A stretch of DNA of 16,059 nt from an uncultured Pseudomonadota bacterium (GCA_938004375.1 CALKWH010000010.1:1-16059), one strand, 5' to 3'. Numbered from the stretch's first letter, positions 1 through 6,879 are shown. Notes: generated by a model not told the origin, from the letters alone. Program-made: numbers and translations.

Positions 1-99
1 GTCAACAACGTCAACAACGTCAACAACGTCAACAACGTCAACAACGTCAACAACGTCAATAACATAAACAACACCAACAACACCAACAACACCAACAAC
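1..99 (+). repeat. Nine-base tandem repeat coding an Asn-rich linker
   Basis: Eleven consecutive nine-base units. Six are exactly GTCAACAAC (1-54), then GTCAATAAC (55-63), ATAAACAAC (64-72) and three ACCAACAAC (73-99). Each unit encodes three residues (VNN, INN or TNN), so gain or loss of a unit keeps the frame and only changes linker length. The array is cut by the window edge, so the true copy number is unknown. The identical left units suggest recent expansion by slippage. Confidence 0.95.
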
Positions 100-804
100 G
101 ACCCCGGCCCAGTGCCACAGCTGGCCGGCACCTGGGCCCACATCCAGCTCAACGGCAGCCTGATGAACATGCCCATGGTGGGCGTGCAGAGCAACCAACT
201 GATCTCCCTCGTGCTCGTGACCATGACCCAGGACGGCACGGCGCTCACCGCCTCGGAGCATGTCTGCGACATCAAGATCGAGAGCACCACAAACATGGTC
301 ACCACCATCATCCCGCAGGCGTTCATCGACTCGATGCCGGTGGCCGTGAAGCCGGTCCACCTGTCGTGGAACGGGACCGCCTGGGTCTACAACCAGCCGG
401 AATTCTGGGCACTGCAGGGCGTCACCCTCGAGAACATCGAGACCGACGCGCTGCCCACCGACCCGGACGACCCCCGGGTCTTCGACCAGGATCTCGACTC
501 CCACCCGGGCCTGACCGTCTCGGTGACCGGGCTGCTCTCGGGGGACATCTACGTCATCCAGCGCGGCTGGAACAGCATGCTCAGTGAGGAGCTAGACGCG
601 GACCATGTGTTCGGCTACCTCACCTGGACCAACGAGCAGGTCGTCCTGGACGCCACCAACGACATCCTGAAGAACCCCATCGAGTCCACGGTGGATCCCG
701 ATCCCACCAAGTCCTGGTTCGAGTTCGTACGCGTGGATCCCTCGGCCACCTGCGCCGAGTTGATCGAACAGAAGGACACGCTGTTCCCCCGACTGGTGCC
801 TTGA
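1..804 (+). CDS. Probable surface lipoprotein, 3' part (Asn-rich linker plus unrecognised domain)
   Basis: The frame is open from the left edge, so the start and any signal peptide lie outside the window. The first 33 visible residues are an Asn-rich linker (VNN six times, then variants ending in TNN), followed by Asp-Pro-Gly-Pro and a domain of about 230 residues. The two VWA lipoproteins in this window have a similar NNVNN linker soon after their lipid-attached cysteine, so I infer that this is also a lipoprotein with its domain held off the membrane. The domain starts LAGTWAHIQL, has two cysteines (near VCDIK and ATCAEL) that could pair, and contains DQDLDSHPGLTV followed by a beta-rich stretch. 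I do not recognise the family and assign no function. A GTG at 112 would make a shorter protein, but the upstream linker is clearly coding in the same frame. The TGA stop lies inside a hairpin. Confidence 0.85.
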   Translation, partial: VNNVNNVNNVNNVNNVNNVNNINNTNNTNNTNNDPGPVPQLAGTWAHIQLNGSLMNMPMVGVQSNQLISLVLVTMTQDGTALTASEHVCDIKIESTTNMVTTIIPQAFIDSMPVAVKPVHLSWNGTAWVYNQPEFWALQGVTLENIETDALPTDPDDPRVFDQDLDSHPGLTVSVTGLLSGDIYVIQRGWNSMLSEELDADHVFGYLTWTNEQVVLDATNDILKNPIESTVDPDPTKSWFEFVRVDPSATCAELIEQKDTLFPRLVP

Positions 805-838
805 CCAGTCGGCCGACTGGTGCCCTGACCAGTCGGCC
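791..838 (+). terminator. Tandem 24-base repeat forming two hairpins at the gene end
   Basis: Two copies of a 24-base unit (791-814 and 815-838) differ at one base, and a degenerate third copy starts at 839. The first hairpin, 791-810, pairs GACTGGT with ACCAGTC across a six-base loop and contains the TGA stop (802-804). The second, 811-838, has a perfect 11-base stem (GGCCGACTGGT with ACCAGTCGGCC) and loop GCCCTG. No T-tract follows, so this is not a classical intrinsic terminator. It could stabilise the 3' end, or block transcription from either side, because the structure reads the same on both strands. Confidence 0.55.
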
Positions 839-963
839 GATTGGCGAATGAATTTCCCCCCTTTTGGGAGCCTCCCCGGGGGTTAATGGCATTCTTCCAA
901 ATATGCTAGCCGCCGGATTGCCCGACCTTCATCGGTCGGCGCGATTCCGCAGGCTACGGAGGA

Positions 964-2505
964 TCATTTCGAGGCCTTGATGCGGGCGGCGATGTCGAGG
1001 GAGACCCAGATGCCCATTTCCTTCTGGTCGGTGTCGCTCCAGAACTTGAAGCGGGCCTTGATGGCTTCGACGATCGAGAGGGCTTCCTTCTCCGAGAGGC
1101 CGTCCTTGCCCACCTTCACGCCGCCGGTGCCGAAGGCGCCGGTGCCGTACTTGAAGCCGTCGGCGCCCAGGAAGCGGAACAGTTCCTTGATCTCGTCGTT
1201 GTCCCCTTCCCGGATGATCTCGAGGGCGTGCTCCAGACCGGCCTTGTCGCCCAACTGCAGCAGGGCGGCGGCGGCCTTGCGCGCGAACCGCTTGTACTGG
1301 TTCTTGGTGGCGGCGATCTTCACCACCTCCGGATAGGTCTTCTTGATCAGGTCCGCCAGCTTCTTGCGGTGGGACTCGGCCACGAAGGGCGCCTCGCGCA
1401 TGAGGACCTCGAAGCCGCCCTCGTTGTCCAGCTCCTTGTCGGCCTTGTTCCACAGCAACCAGGTCTTGATGACCTTCTCGCCGTTGGAGTCGCCCAGGGC
1501 GTAGAGGGCGACCATGGACTCGCCGATATTGTGGTTCTCACGATACCAGATGACCTTCTTCTTGTTGACGATCTTCTCGTTCTCGTTGTCCTTGATCGGG
1601 GCGACCAGCTTGGTGATGACGCTCTTGTCCTTGATGCCCAGGCGTCCCACCGCGCGGATGGCCTCGGTTTTAATCTCGCCGTTCTCGGTGAGGAAATTCT
1701 TGATGAACTCGATCGTGTCCTTGTCGGACGTCTTCACGGCGCCCAGGTAGCGCACGCAGCCCTGGCGGGTGTCCTGATCGCGGCTGTCGTCGCTCTGGAA
1801 CATGGTCGAGCACAACTCCACGATGGCCTTGTTCTGATCCGCCGAGAGTTTCCACTCGTGGGCCACCGAGAAGAAGAAGTTCCGGTGCGTCTGGTTGCAC
1901 TTCGTGTAGTTCATCTTCGAGGGGATGGCCAGGCCCTTGATCATGACGTCGGCCTGGTTCTTCGCGCCGAGGAACCACAGCGCCCGGTAGGGCATGTACT
2001 TCTCTTCGTGGGTGTCACGCTTGTCGCCGCACCACAGGGTCTCGTGCTTCAGGGGCGTGTTGATCGTCTTGGCGACGACGGCGTCGGCGTCCTTGACGGT
2101 CCACAGCGGCAGGGACGCGATGGCCCGCTCGGCGCCCCGCTCATCCGTGTTCAGTTTCCAGATCGGGGGGTTCTCGCCCCACTCCTTGTCCTCGGTGTGG
2201 GCCAGCGAGTCTGCCCAGAACTCGCCCCAGCTTTCGTCGGGCTTGCCCAAAAAGGCGTCCCAGCCGAGCTTGCACCGCGTGGCCCCCGAGCCGCAGTCCG
2301 AGCGAATCGGCCAGACCTTGCCGTCGGGATCCAGCCGTCCCTTGGCCTTGCCCATCTCGTCACCGTAGTACAACCACTTCTTGCAGACCGGATCCTTCGC
2401 CATGTGTTCGTCGATGTCACGACCGCGCACCGAGGAGAAGGCGTGGGGCGCGACCATCAGGAGCGCCGGCAAACAAAAACTGACAGCCACCAACTTCGTC
2501 TTCAT
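964..2505 (-). CDS. Exported alpha-helical repeat (HEAT-like) protein
   Basis: A 513-residue protein. The ATG at 2505 is chosen because ACGGAGGT stands eight bases upstream and the protein then begins with a clear Sec signal peptide (MKTKLVAVSF, hydrophobic to about residue 22). A longer frame from 2565 would bury this signal and is rejected. There is no lipobox, so the product is probably periplasmic or secreted. The first third is Trp- and Cys-rich. From about residue 240 the chain is a series of amphipathic helices with motifs such as TEAIRAVGRLG, VALYALGDSNG and ARKAAAALLQLGD, the pattern of HEAT/armadillo-type repeats, which usually bind other proteins. The C-terminal 80 residues contain a Gly-rich stretch (GADGFKYGTGAFGTGG). 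No catalytic motif is seen. It is divergent from the small gene at 2703 and has its own promoter. The HEAT assignment is inferred from helix periodicity only. Confidence 0.9.
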   Translation of the reverse strand: MKTKLVAVSFCLPALLMVAPHAFSSVRGRDIDEHMAKDPVCKKWLYYGDEMGKAKGRLDPDGKVWPIRSDCGSGATRCKLGWDAFLGKPDESWGEFWADSLAHTEDKEWGENPPIWKLNTDERGAERAIASLPLWTVKDADAVVAKTINTPLKHETLWCGDKRDTHEEKYMPYRALWFLGAKNQADVMIKGLAIPSKMNYTKCNQTHRNFFFSVAHEWKLSADQNKAIVELCSTMFQSDDSRDQDTRQGCVRYLGAVKTSDKDTIEFIKNFLTENGEIKTEAIRAVGRLGIKDKSVITKLVAPIKDNENEKIVNKKKVIWYRENHNIGESMVALYALGDSNGEKVIKTWLLWNKADKELDNEGGFEVLMREAPFVAESHRKKLADLIKKTYPEVVKIAATKNQYKRFARKAAAALLQLGDKAGLEHALEIIREGDNDEIKELFRFLGADGFKYGTGAFGTGGVKVGKDGLSEKEALSIVEAIKARFKFWSDTDQKEMGIWVSLDIAARIKASK

Positions 2506-2527
2506 CGAAATACCTCCGTTAAAATGT

Positions 2528-2537
2528 TTGTATACAA
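2528..2537. promoter_or_regulatory. TTGTATACAA palindrome in the leader of the HEAT-like gene
   Basis: A perfect 10-base palindrome lying between the predicted transcription start (about 2559 on the minus strand) and the ribosome binding site (2513-2517). The form T-T-G-T-A-T-A-C-A-A resembles operators bound by some GntR-family repressors. It may instead be chance in the only AT-rich part of the gap. No regulator gene is nearby. Confidence 0.3.
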
Positions 2538-2565
2538 TCCAAAGGAACGACTTTCTCGGAACCAA

Positions 2566-2594
2566 ACAATAGGAAAAATATTCACCTGCGTCAA
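2566..2594 (-). promoter_or_regulatory. Sigma70-type promoter for the HEAT-like gene
   Basis: Read on the minus strand, TTGACG (2594-2589, five of six to consensus) is separated by exactly 17 bases from TATTGT (2571-2566, four of six). The spacer is AT-rich. A start near 2559 would give a leader of about 54 bases holding the TTGTATACAA palindrome and the AACGGAGGT ribosome binding site. Confidence 0.6.
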
Positions 2595-2631
2595 TCGTGG
2601 AATCAATCAGGCCCCTCCCGCCTGGCCCTGT

Positions 2632-2650
2632 GAAATCGAAATCGAAATCG
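2632..2650 (+). repeat. GAAATC hexanucleotide array, intergenic copy 1
   Basis: Three exact tandem GAAATC units plus one base, in the divergent gap between the HEAT-like gene and the small gene at 2703. The same hexamer recurs at 4172-4207 and 6919-6936, always outside genes. Confidence 0.85.
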
Positions 2651-2702
2651 CGAAGAAAATCGGCTATCCTTCCCGGGACGACGCGAAAGGAACCGGTGTC
2701 CG

Positions 2703-3104
2703 ATGACCTGGGAGTTCTTCTTGAAGCATTGGGGTCAGTTCAGTGACAGTTCCACGTATTTGGAGGGCCGCATCCCACCGAAGAAACTGTTCAACGCGCT
2801 CCAGACCTACGCGATGTTCGACACCGTGGACACAATTTATATGCTATACGACAACACCGTCTTCGGCAGCGCCAAGGACGGGCTGGTCCTGAGCCAGGAA
2901 GCCGTCTCCTGGCGGGAAAATCCCCTGTGCGACACGGTTCGAATCAAATACAAATATTTGACGATGGTCGAGCACGACCCCCTGCGCGCGCCCAAAAAAC
3001 TGATCGTCAACGACCAGGAGTTCAACGTGATCCTCGGAGACGATCCCCCCGCCATCGCCGCGGCGATCTGCCGCGTGCTGCGCGCCCGTATGCGCGAGTC
3101 CTGA
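2703..3104 (+). CDS. Small cytoplasmic protein, possibly PH-like fold
   Basis: A 133-residue protein with no signal peptide or membrane segment, so probably cytoplasmic. The ATG at 2703 follows AAAGGA (2686-2691). The first 45 residues look helical (LKHWGQF, KKLFNALQTYAMF). The remainder alternates short beta strands (IYMLYDNTVFG, GLVLSQEAVSWRE, VRIKYKYLTMVE, KKLIVNDQEFNVIL) and ends in a helix (AIAAAICRVLRAR). This strand order with a closing helix, and the turn in AKDGLVLSQEAVSW, resembles bacterial PH-like domains of the YokE type, often found in small uncharacterised proteins. That is an impression from pattern, not a confirmed family. It is convergent with the polyferredoxin gene, with only ten bases between the stops, and divergent from the HEAT-like gene. 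Function unknown. Confidence 0.87.
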   Translation: MTWEFFLKHWGQFSDSSTYLEGRIPPKKLFNALQTYAMFDTVDTIYMLYDNTVFGSAKDGLVLSQEAVSWRENPLCDTVRIKYKYLTMVEHDPLRAPKKLIVNDQEFNVILGDDPPAIAAAICRVLRARMRES

Positions 3105-3114
3105 GGACCCGCCG

Positions 3115-4101
3115 TCATACCGGGGCTGGAGGCCGGCCGGAACCCGGGCGCTCCCGCAGATAGTCCGGGCCGCCGGCGTCTGGGCGCGTGCTGGTTTTCA
3201 GCGCCTCGCGGGGGCAGGCGTTCTGGCAGGCGTTGCACAGGACGCACTCGGTGGAGCCCACCCGGATCCCCTCGGCCACGTAGCGGGACACCTGCACATC
3301 CATGGGACAGACGCGATCGCAGGCGCCGCAGGCGTCGCAGCGGGACCGATCCCCCTCGACCTTCATCAGGGCGAAGCGCGCGGGGAGCTTCATGAGCACC
3401 GGGATCGGGCACAGGTACTTGCAGAACGCGCGGTTGTCCTTCAGGCGCGCGGCCAGGGCGACCGCGGCGCCCCAGTACAGCAGGTTGCCGGCGACCAGCC
3501 ACCACAGCTCGGCCGCCCGGTCGGCCAAGTCGATGCGGTAACCCAGCACGAACCATGCGGCCACCACCACCCCCAGGCTCACCAGGAAATGCCCGTGGCG
3601 AAGATAACCCCAGCGCCCGGGGAGCCGTCCGGGCGAGCGCCGCCAGGGCAGGAAGTCCAGCACGGCCACCGTCCAGCACATCCAGCCGCACCACCCGCGT
3701 CCGAACAGCAGCGGACCGGCGACCTTGGCCGCCAGATAATGGATCACCGAGCCCGCAAAAAGCCCGGAGAGCAGGTACAACCAGAAGCCCTCGAGCTGCA
3801 TGTTCTCCCGCTGGGCGACCCCGAGGTAGCCGACCATGTAGCCGCCGATGAGCAGCAGGATCATCCGGCGGCCCCAGTGCTTCCTCGCGCGGGGCGCCAG
3901 CTCCCAGACCAGCCCGCCCGCAAGGATCGAGAGCGCGATGTACCCGAAGTTGAACAAGTAGAATACGGCGCCGGTGGACCTCCACAGGTACACGCCGAAG
4001 CCGAAGAGCGCGGCGGGGACGGGGAGGCCGTCGACGAGGATCTTCCAGGTGGGGGGGCGGGACTTGGGCATGTTCACCTCGGGGGCCGGGTCTTCAGACA
4101 T
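3115..4101 (-). CDS. Membrane-bound 4Fe-4S protein (NapH/CcoG-type polyferredoxin)
   Basis: A 328-residue inner-membrane protein with about six hydrophobic segments between residues 25 and 222, followed by a cytoplasmic ferredoxin domain. Cysteine motifs in order: CGWMC from C138 beside a membrane segment; FCKYLCP (C227, C231); CDACGACDRVCP from C255; and CVLCNACQNACP from C286. The last two are classic C-x2-C-x2-C-x3-C-P sites for two 4Fe-4S clusters. The layout matches the NapH, NosR C-terminal, YccM and CcoG group, which pass electrons across or along the membrane. The family's usual CGxxCP at the first site is CGWMCW here. No oxidoreductase partner is nearby, so the donor and acceptor are unknown. 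The start at 4101 keeps MSEDPAP; ATG 4071 has a better ribosome binding site (GAGGTG) and is a real alternative. The frame stays open far upstream, but that part is antisense to the cysteine-repeat gene. Confidence 0.92.
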   Translation of the reverse strand: MSEDPAPEVNMPKSRPPTWKILVDGLPVPAALFGFGVYLWRSTGAVFYLFNFGYIALSILAGGLVWELAPRARKHWGRRMILLLIGGYMVGYLGVAQRENMQLEGFWLYLLSGLFAGSVIHYLAAKVAGPLLFGRGWCGWMCWTVAVLDFLPWRRSPGRLPGRWGYLRHGHFLVSLGVVVAAWFVLGYRIDLADRAAELWWLVAGNLLYWGAAVALAARLKDNRAFCKYLCPIPVLMKLPARFALMKVEGDRSRCDACGACDRVCPMDVQVSRYVAEGIRVGSTECVLCNACQNACPREALKTSTRPDAGGPDYLRERPGSGRPPAPV

Positions 4102-4171
4102 GGTTTTTCCATGAGAAGGCGGGCCCCCGCAAGCTGTTTCCACCGGAAGACGGATCCTGGGAGCGCGTGGC

Positions 4172-4207
4172 AATTTCGATTTCGGTTTCGATTTCGATTT
4201 CGATTTC
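4172..4207 (-). repeat. GAAATC hexanucleotide array, intergenic copy 2
   Basis: Six tandem hexamers, read as GATTTC on the plus strand: AATTTC, GATTTC, GGTTTC, then three exact GATTTC. This is the longest of the three arrays. It lies in the 243-base divergent gap between the polyferredoxin and the cysteine-repeat lipoprotein, in the likely promoter or leader region of the former. Confidence 0.88.
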
Positions 4208-4265
4208 GGTGGATACCTGTCCGGGCCCCGTTTCACGCAAACGCGGCGGCCATGGATCCTGCGGA

Positions 4266-4294
4266 TTGAATATCGCCCTGAAACACGGTATACC
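4266..4294 (+). promoter_or_regulatory. Likely promoter of the cysteine-repeat lipoprotein
   Basis: TTGAAT (4266-4271) and TATACC (4289-4294) are separated by 17 bases; each matches four of six sigma70 positions. A start near 4301 would give a leader of about 44 bases that opens with the palindrome GGCCGGCCGGCC (4306-4317) and ends with AAGGAAG (4333-4339) before the ATG. The rest of the 4102-4344 gap holds the hexamer array and nothing else I can support. Confidence 0.45.
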
Positions 4295-4344
4295 AGGATG
4301 TGACGGGCCGGCCGGCCGACGCCGGACGCCCGAAGGAAGTCCCC

Positions 4345-5478
4345 ATGAAAAGATACGTGATTTGGGCTTTGGGGTTGTCGTTGACCGGGCTGCTGTCCTG
4401 CACCGAGGTGAAGACCGAGGACAGCTGCGGCGACGGCTTCCTGGACGCGAACGAGGAGTGCGAGGGCTTCGAGCTGCGCTTCGGCTCGTGCCAGGATCTG
4501 GGCTACTACCGGCAGACCGGCAACCTCTCGTGCCAGGCCGACTGCACCATCGACCGCGCCCCCTGCGAGGAGTTCTGCGGGGACGGCGTGATCCAGGCGC
4601 TCCACGAGACCTGCGACGGCGCCGACCTGGCGGGGCTCACCTGCGACGGGCTGGGGCTGGGCGGCGGCACTCTGGGCTGCACCGCCGGCTGCGCGCTGGA
4701 CACGTCGGCCTGCGACGTGCAGCCCTCCTGCGGCGACGGCAACGTGACCTCGCCCGTGGAGCAGTGCGAGGGCGACGACCTGCAGGACCAGAGCTGCCAG
4801 TCCCTGGGCTACGCCAGCGGCCAGCTGGCCTGCGGCGCGGACTGCCGCTATGACGTCACCGCGTGCGTGCCCGTCGGCCCCACCTGCGGCAACGGCGCCA
4901 TCGACGCCGGCGAGACCTGCGACGGCGCCAACCTCGGCGGTGCCACCTGCCAGAACCAGGGTTTCGACCGCGGCGAGCTCTCGTGCACCGGCGACTGCCA
5001 CCTCAACACCTCCGGGTGTGAGCATACCTGCGGCAACGGCGTCTGGGACAACGGAGAGGCCTGCGACGGCAGCGACCTCCACGGCGCCTCCTGCATCGGC
5101 CTGGGCTTCCTCAGCGGCCAGCTCGCCTGCTCCGGGAACTGCCAGTTCGACACCTCCCCCTGCATCGCCGCCGGGGAGTGCGGCGACGGCGTCTGGGACA
5201 ACGGCGAGGCCTGCGACGGCAACGACCTCCATGGCGCCAGTTGCATCGGCCTGGGCCACACCGGCGGCCAGCTCACATGCACCGGCGACTGCCAGTTCGA
5301 CGAGAGCACCTGCGAGGACGGACCGACCTGCGGCAACGGCATCAGCGAGGGAGGCGAGGTCTGCGACGGCAACGATCTCAACGGCGAGACCTGCTCCAGC
5401 CGCGGTTATTATGCCGGCACGCTGTCCTGCGCGTGGGATTGCCAGAGCTTCGATGAGAGCTACTGCGTCAACCCGTGA
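4345..5478 (+). CDS. Lipoprotein of seven six-cysteine repeats
   Basis: A 377-residue lipoprotein. Signal peptide MKRYVIWALGLSLTGLLSC has a lipobox (LLSC, C19), so the mature chain should be lipid-anchored, probably in the outer membrane. The ATG at 4345 follows AAGGAAG. The mature protein consists almost entirely of seven repeats of about 45-50 residues, each starting CGDG or CGNG and following C-G-[DN]-G...E-x-C-[DE]-G-x-[DE]-L...C...G-x-L-x-C-x-x-x-C-x-x-[DNS]...C. Each has six cysteines, suggesting three disulphides per repeat and a rigid rod formed after export. Such CGDG/CDG repeats are frequent in Myxococcota surface proteins and resemble, without matching exactly, DUF4215-like modules. 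Repeats 5 and 6 are nearly identical in DNA. No catalytic site is seen; a structural or adhesive role is inference. It has its own promoter and sits upstream of, and codirectional with, another lipoprotein gene. Confidence 0.92.
   Translation: MKRYVIWALGLSLTGLLSCTEVKTEDSCGDGFLDANEECEGFELRFGSCQDLGYYRQTGNLSCQADCTIDRAPCEEFCGDGVIQALHETCDGADLAGLTCDGLGLGGGTLGCTAGCALDTSACDVQPSCGDGNVTSPVEQCEGDDLQDQSCQSLGYASGQLACGADCRYDVTACVPVGPTCGNGAIDAGETCDGANLGGATCQNQGFDRGELSCTGDCHLNTSGCEHTCGNGVWDNGEACDGSDLHGASCIGLGFLSGQLACSGNCQFDTSPCIAAGECGDGVWDNGEACDGNDLHGASCIGLGHTGGQLTCTGDCQFDESTCEDGPTCGNGISEGGEVCDGNDLNGETCSSRGYYAGTLSCAWDCQSFDESYCVNP
5029..5328 (+). repeat. Recently duplicated 150-base cysteine-repeat units
   Basis: Units 5029-5178 and 5179-5328 have exactly the same 150-base period and share long stretches, for example GGCGTCTGGGACAACGG and TGCATCGGCCTGGGC. 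Differences concentrate at third positions and in the segment after the LG turn. This points to a recent in-frame duplication or gene conversion of repeats 5 and 6 of the lipoprotein. Confidence 0.85.
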
Positions 5479-5503
5479 CGCCGCCGGCCGGACCGTCTTT
5501 TTT
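5477..5503 (+). terminator. Possible terminator after the cysteine-repeat gene
   Basis: GACG (5477-5480, overlapping the stop codon) can pair with CGTC (5494-5497) around an inner CCGGCCGG palindrome (5484-5491), followed at once by six T (5498-5503). The stem is short and interrupted, so the T-tract is the stronger part of the evidence. The next gene's -35 box begins three bases later. Confidence 0.4.
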
Positions 5504-5505
5504 CA

Positions 5506-5534
5506 TTGACACACCACAATTTTCCCACTAGAAG
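5506..5534 (+). promoter_or_regulatory. Strong sigma70-type promoter of the 5614 lipoprotein
   Basis: A perfect -35 box TTGACA (5506-5511), a 17-base spacer, then TAGAAG (5529-5534, four of six). A transcription start near 5541 would leave a leader of about 73 GC-rich bases containing CCGGCCGG (5553-5560). It implies the lipoprotein at 5614 is transcribed independently of the gene upstream. Confidence 0.6.
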
Positions 5535-5613
5535 CGTAGGACTTTTCCCGAGCCGGCCGGACGGGCCGCCTCCCATCCCCACCGGGCGCGCGGCGCCCCA
5601 GGAGAAACCGACG

Positions 5614-6879
5614 ATGAAAACACTGGCCATGCTGTCTCTCGCAATGCTCCTTCTGCCTGGGTGTCAGGCCCTCGGCCTCGACATGGGGGGCAGCACCCCC
5701 TCCGGCGGCGGCGAGAAGGTGACCTCGACCAAGACCACCGACCTGCGCGACGGCGACAACGGCGGCGGCGGCGGGGAGAAGAACGAGCCCGCCAAGACCG
5801 CCGGCAAACCCCTGCCCAAGGTGAAGTACCAGTTCTCGTTCGGCAAGACCGAGGCCGAGGCCATGGCGGCCAAGCCCGGCGAGACGGTGACCTTCGGCCC
5901 CAACGACGAGATCTACGCCTACGCCAAGCTGGACAAGGAGTTCTTCGAGGCCACCGGGCTCAAAGAGCGCGAGTACGTGAACCTGTGGGTGTACGCCGTG
6001 GAGCAGGACAAGCTGGTCCATGAGCTCTTCGTCAAGGAGTACTTCCTGAAGTACTGGGGCTCGAACATGGAGTTTCCCTTCGAGATCCTGCCGTCGGTGG
6101 ACCACTACTTCCGCAAGTGGAACGAGGCCAAGAAGCTCGGCCGCGACGCGAAGAACTGGGGCATCCAGCAGGACGCGATCAACGAGAGCCTGAACCGCGT
6201 GTTCCCGGTCAAGTTGATGGCCGCCTTCGCCGAGCTGCCCAACGGGAAGCACACCCTGCGCATCGCCCTGAAGACCGGCGGCTTCGCCGAGGAGCCCTAT
6301 CTGGCCGGCGGCACCATCGTCGTCGAGCTCAACGACGCCACCCGCGCGCGCTGCCAGGCGCTGGTGGACAAGCTCGAGGAGACGCGCAAGACCTTCGCCA
6401 CCGCCCAGCCCGACATCGACTACTCCCAGATCAAGGGCACCAACGTGAAGTGGGGCGGCCCCTACGCCGAGAAGACCGGCGGCGCCTACGCGGCGGTCCC
6501 TGACTATGGCGACGAGGTCTACTGGGACGGCCGGCGCGTGGCCAAGTTCGAGGGCAGCGACCTCCGGCGCGGCATCGTCAAGCTCGGCTCCCTGGGCGCG
6601 TCGGGGTACAAGGCGGCCGGCGGCGGCTCGGTCACCATCCGTCCGGCCACGGCCGGCTCCAACGACTGGAACATCGAACTGTCCGGCAAGGTCGTGGGCA
6701 AGCTCGTGCGCGACGCCAAGAAGGACACCAAGGTCGACCCGCGGGGCCGCTACAACTACAAAATCATGAAGGGCGGCGCGCAGTGGGGCACCCTGTTCTC
6801 CATCGAGGAGGAGAACGCCTCGGATCGCATCACCCGCCTGCTGGCCGTGCTGTACCACTTCAGCGATTTCTTCCGGTAG
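5614..6879 (+). CDS. Lipoprotein of unrecognised family with Gly-rich linker
   Basis: A 421-residue protein. ATG 5614 follows AGGAG (5600-5604) and starts a short signal peptide, MKTLAMLSLAMLLLPGC, with lipobox LPGC (C17). Residues 18 to about 65 are a flexible Gly/Ser/Lys linker (GGSTPSGGGE, DGDNGGGGGE). The folded part begins near KVKYQFSFGKTEAEAM and seems to have two segments. The first, to about residue 250, has beta strands such as NDEIYAYAKLD and VNLWVYAVEQD and a helical middle rich in Trp, Lys and Arg; it contains NGKHTLRIALKTGGF. The second, about 270-421, includes YSQIKGTNVKWGG, YWDGRRVAKFEG and GRYNYKIMKGG. The only mature cysteine besides C17 is in RARCQAL. I recognise no family or catalytic motif. 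It ends convergently with the VWA gene, 73 bases apart. A role in envelope binding or load carrying is possible but unsupported. Confidence 0.9.
   Translation: MKTLAMLSLAMLLLPGCQALGLDMGGSTPSGGGEKVTSTKTTDLRDGDNGGGGGEKNEPAKTAGKPLPKVKYQFSFGKTEAEAMAAKPGETVTFGPNDEIYAYAKLDKEFFEATGLKEREYVNLWVYAVEQDKLVHELFVKEYFLKYWGSNMEFPFEILPSVDHYFRKWNEAKKLGRDAKNWGIQQDAINESLNRVFPVKLMAAFAELPNGKHTLRIALKTGGFAEEPYLAGGTIVVELNDATRARCQALVDKLEETRKTFATAQPDIDYSQIKGTNVKWGGPYAEKTGGAYAAVPDYGDEVYWDGRRVAKFEGSDLRRGIVKLGSLGASGYKAAGGGSVTIRPATAGSNDWNIELSGKVVGKLVRDAKKDTKVDPRGRYNYKIMKGGAQWGTLFSIEEENASDRITRLLAVLYHFSDFFR

Noticed and set aside
1..99. CRISPR-like array
   Set aside because: Units are nine bases with no spacers and lie in frame inside a coding region.
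922..939. Terminator of the HEAT-like gene (CCGACC/GGTCGG hairpin)
   Set aside because: The stem has only six pairs with a six-base loop and no T-tract on the minus strand, so it is too weak to annotate.
1228..2706. Long plus-strand open frame (492 codons) opposite the HEAT-like gene
   Set aside because: Antisense shadow of a high-GC gene. The minus strand has a signal peptide, ribosome binding site and promoter; the plus frame gives a low-complexity Leu/Val/Gly sequence.
4102..5259. Upstream extension of the polyferredoxin frame to make a 714-residue fusion
   Set aside because: The extra part is Ala/Val/Gly-rich, antisense to the seven-repeat cysteine gene, and reads through the hexamer array. 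The true start is at 4101 or 4071.
5506..5613. Earlier start for the 5614 lipoprotein
   Set aside because: It would put 36 polar residues before the signal peptide and begin inside the -35 box of the predicted promoter.
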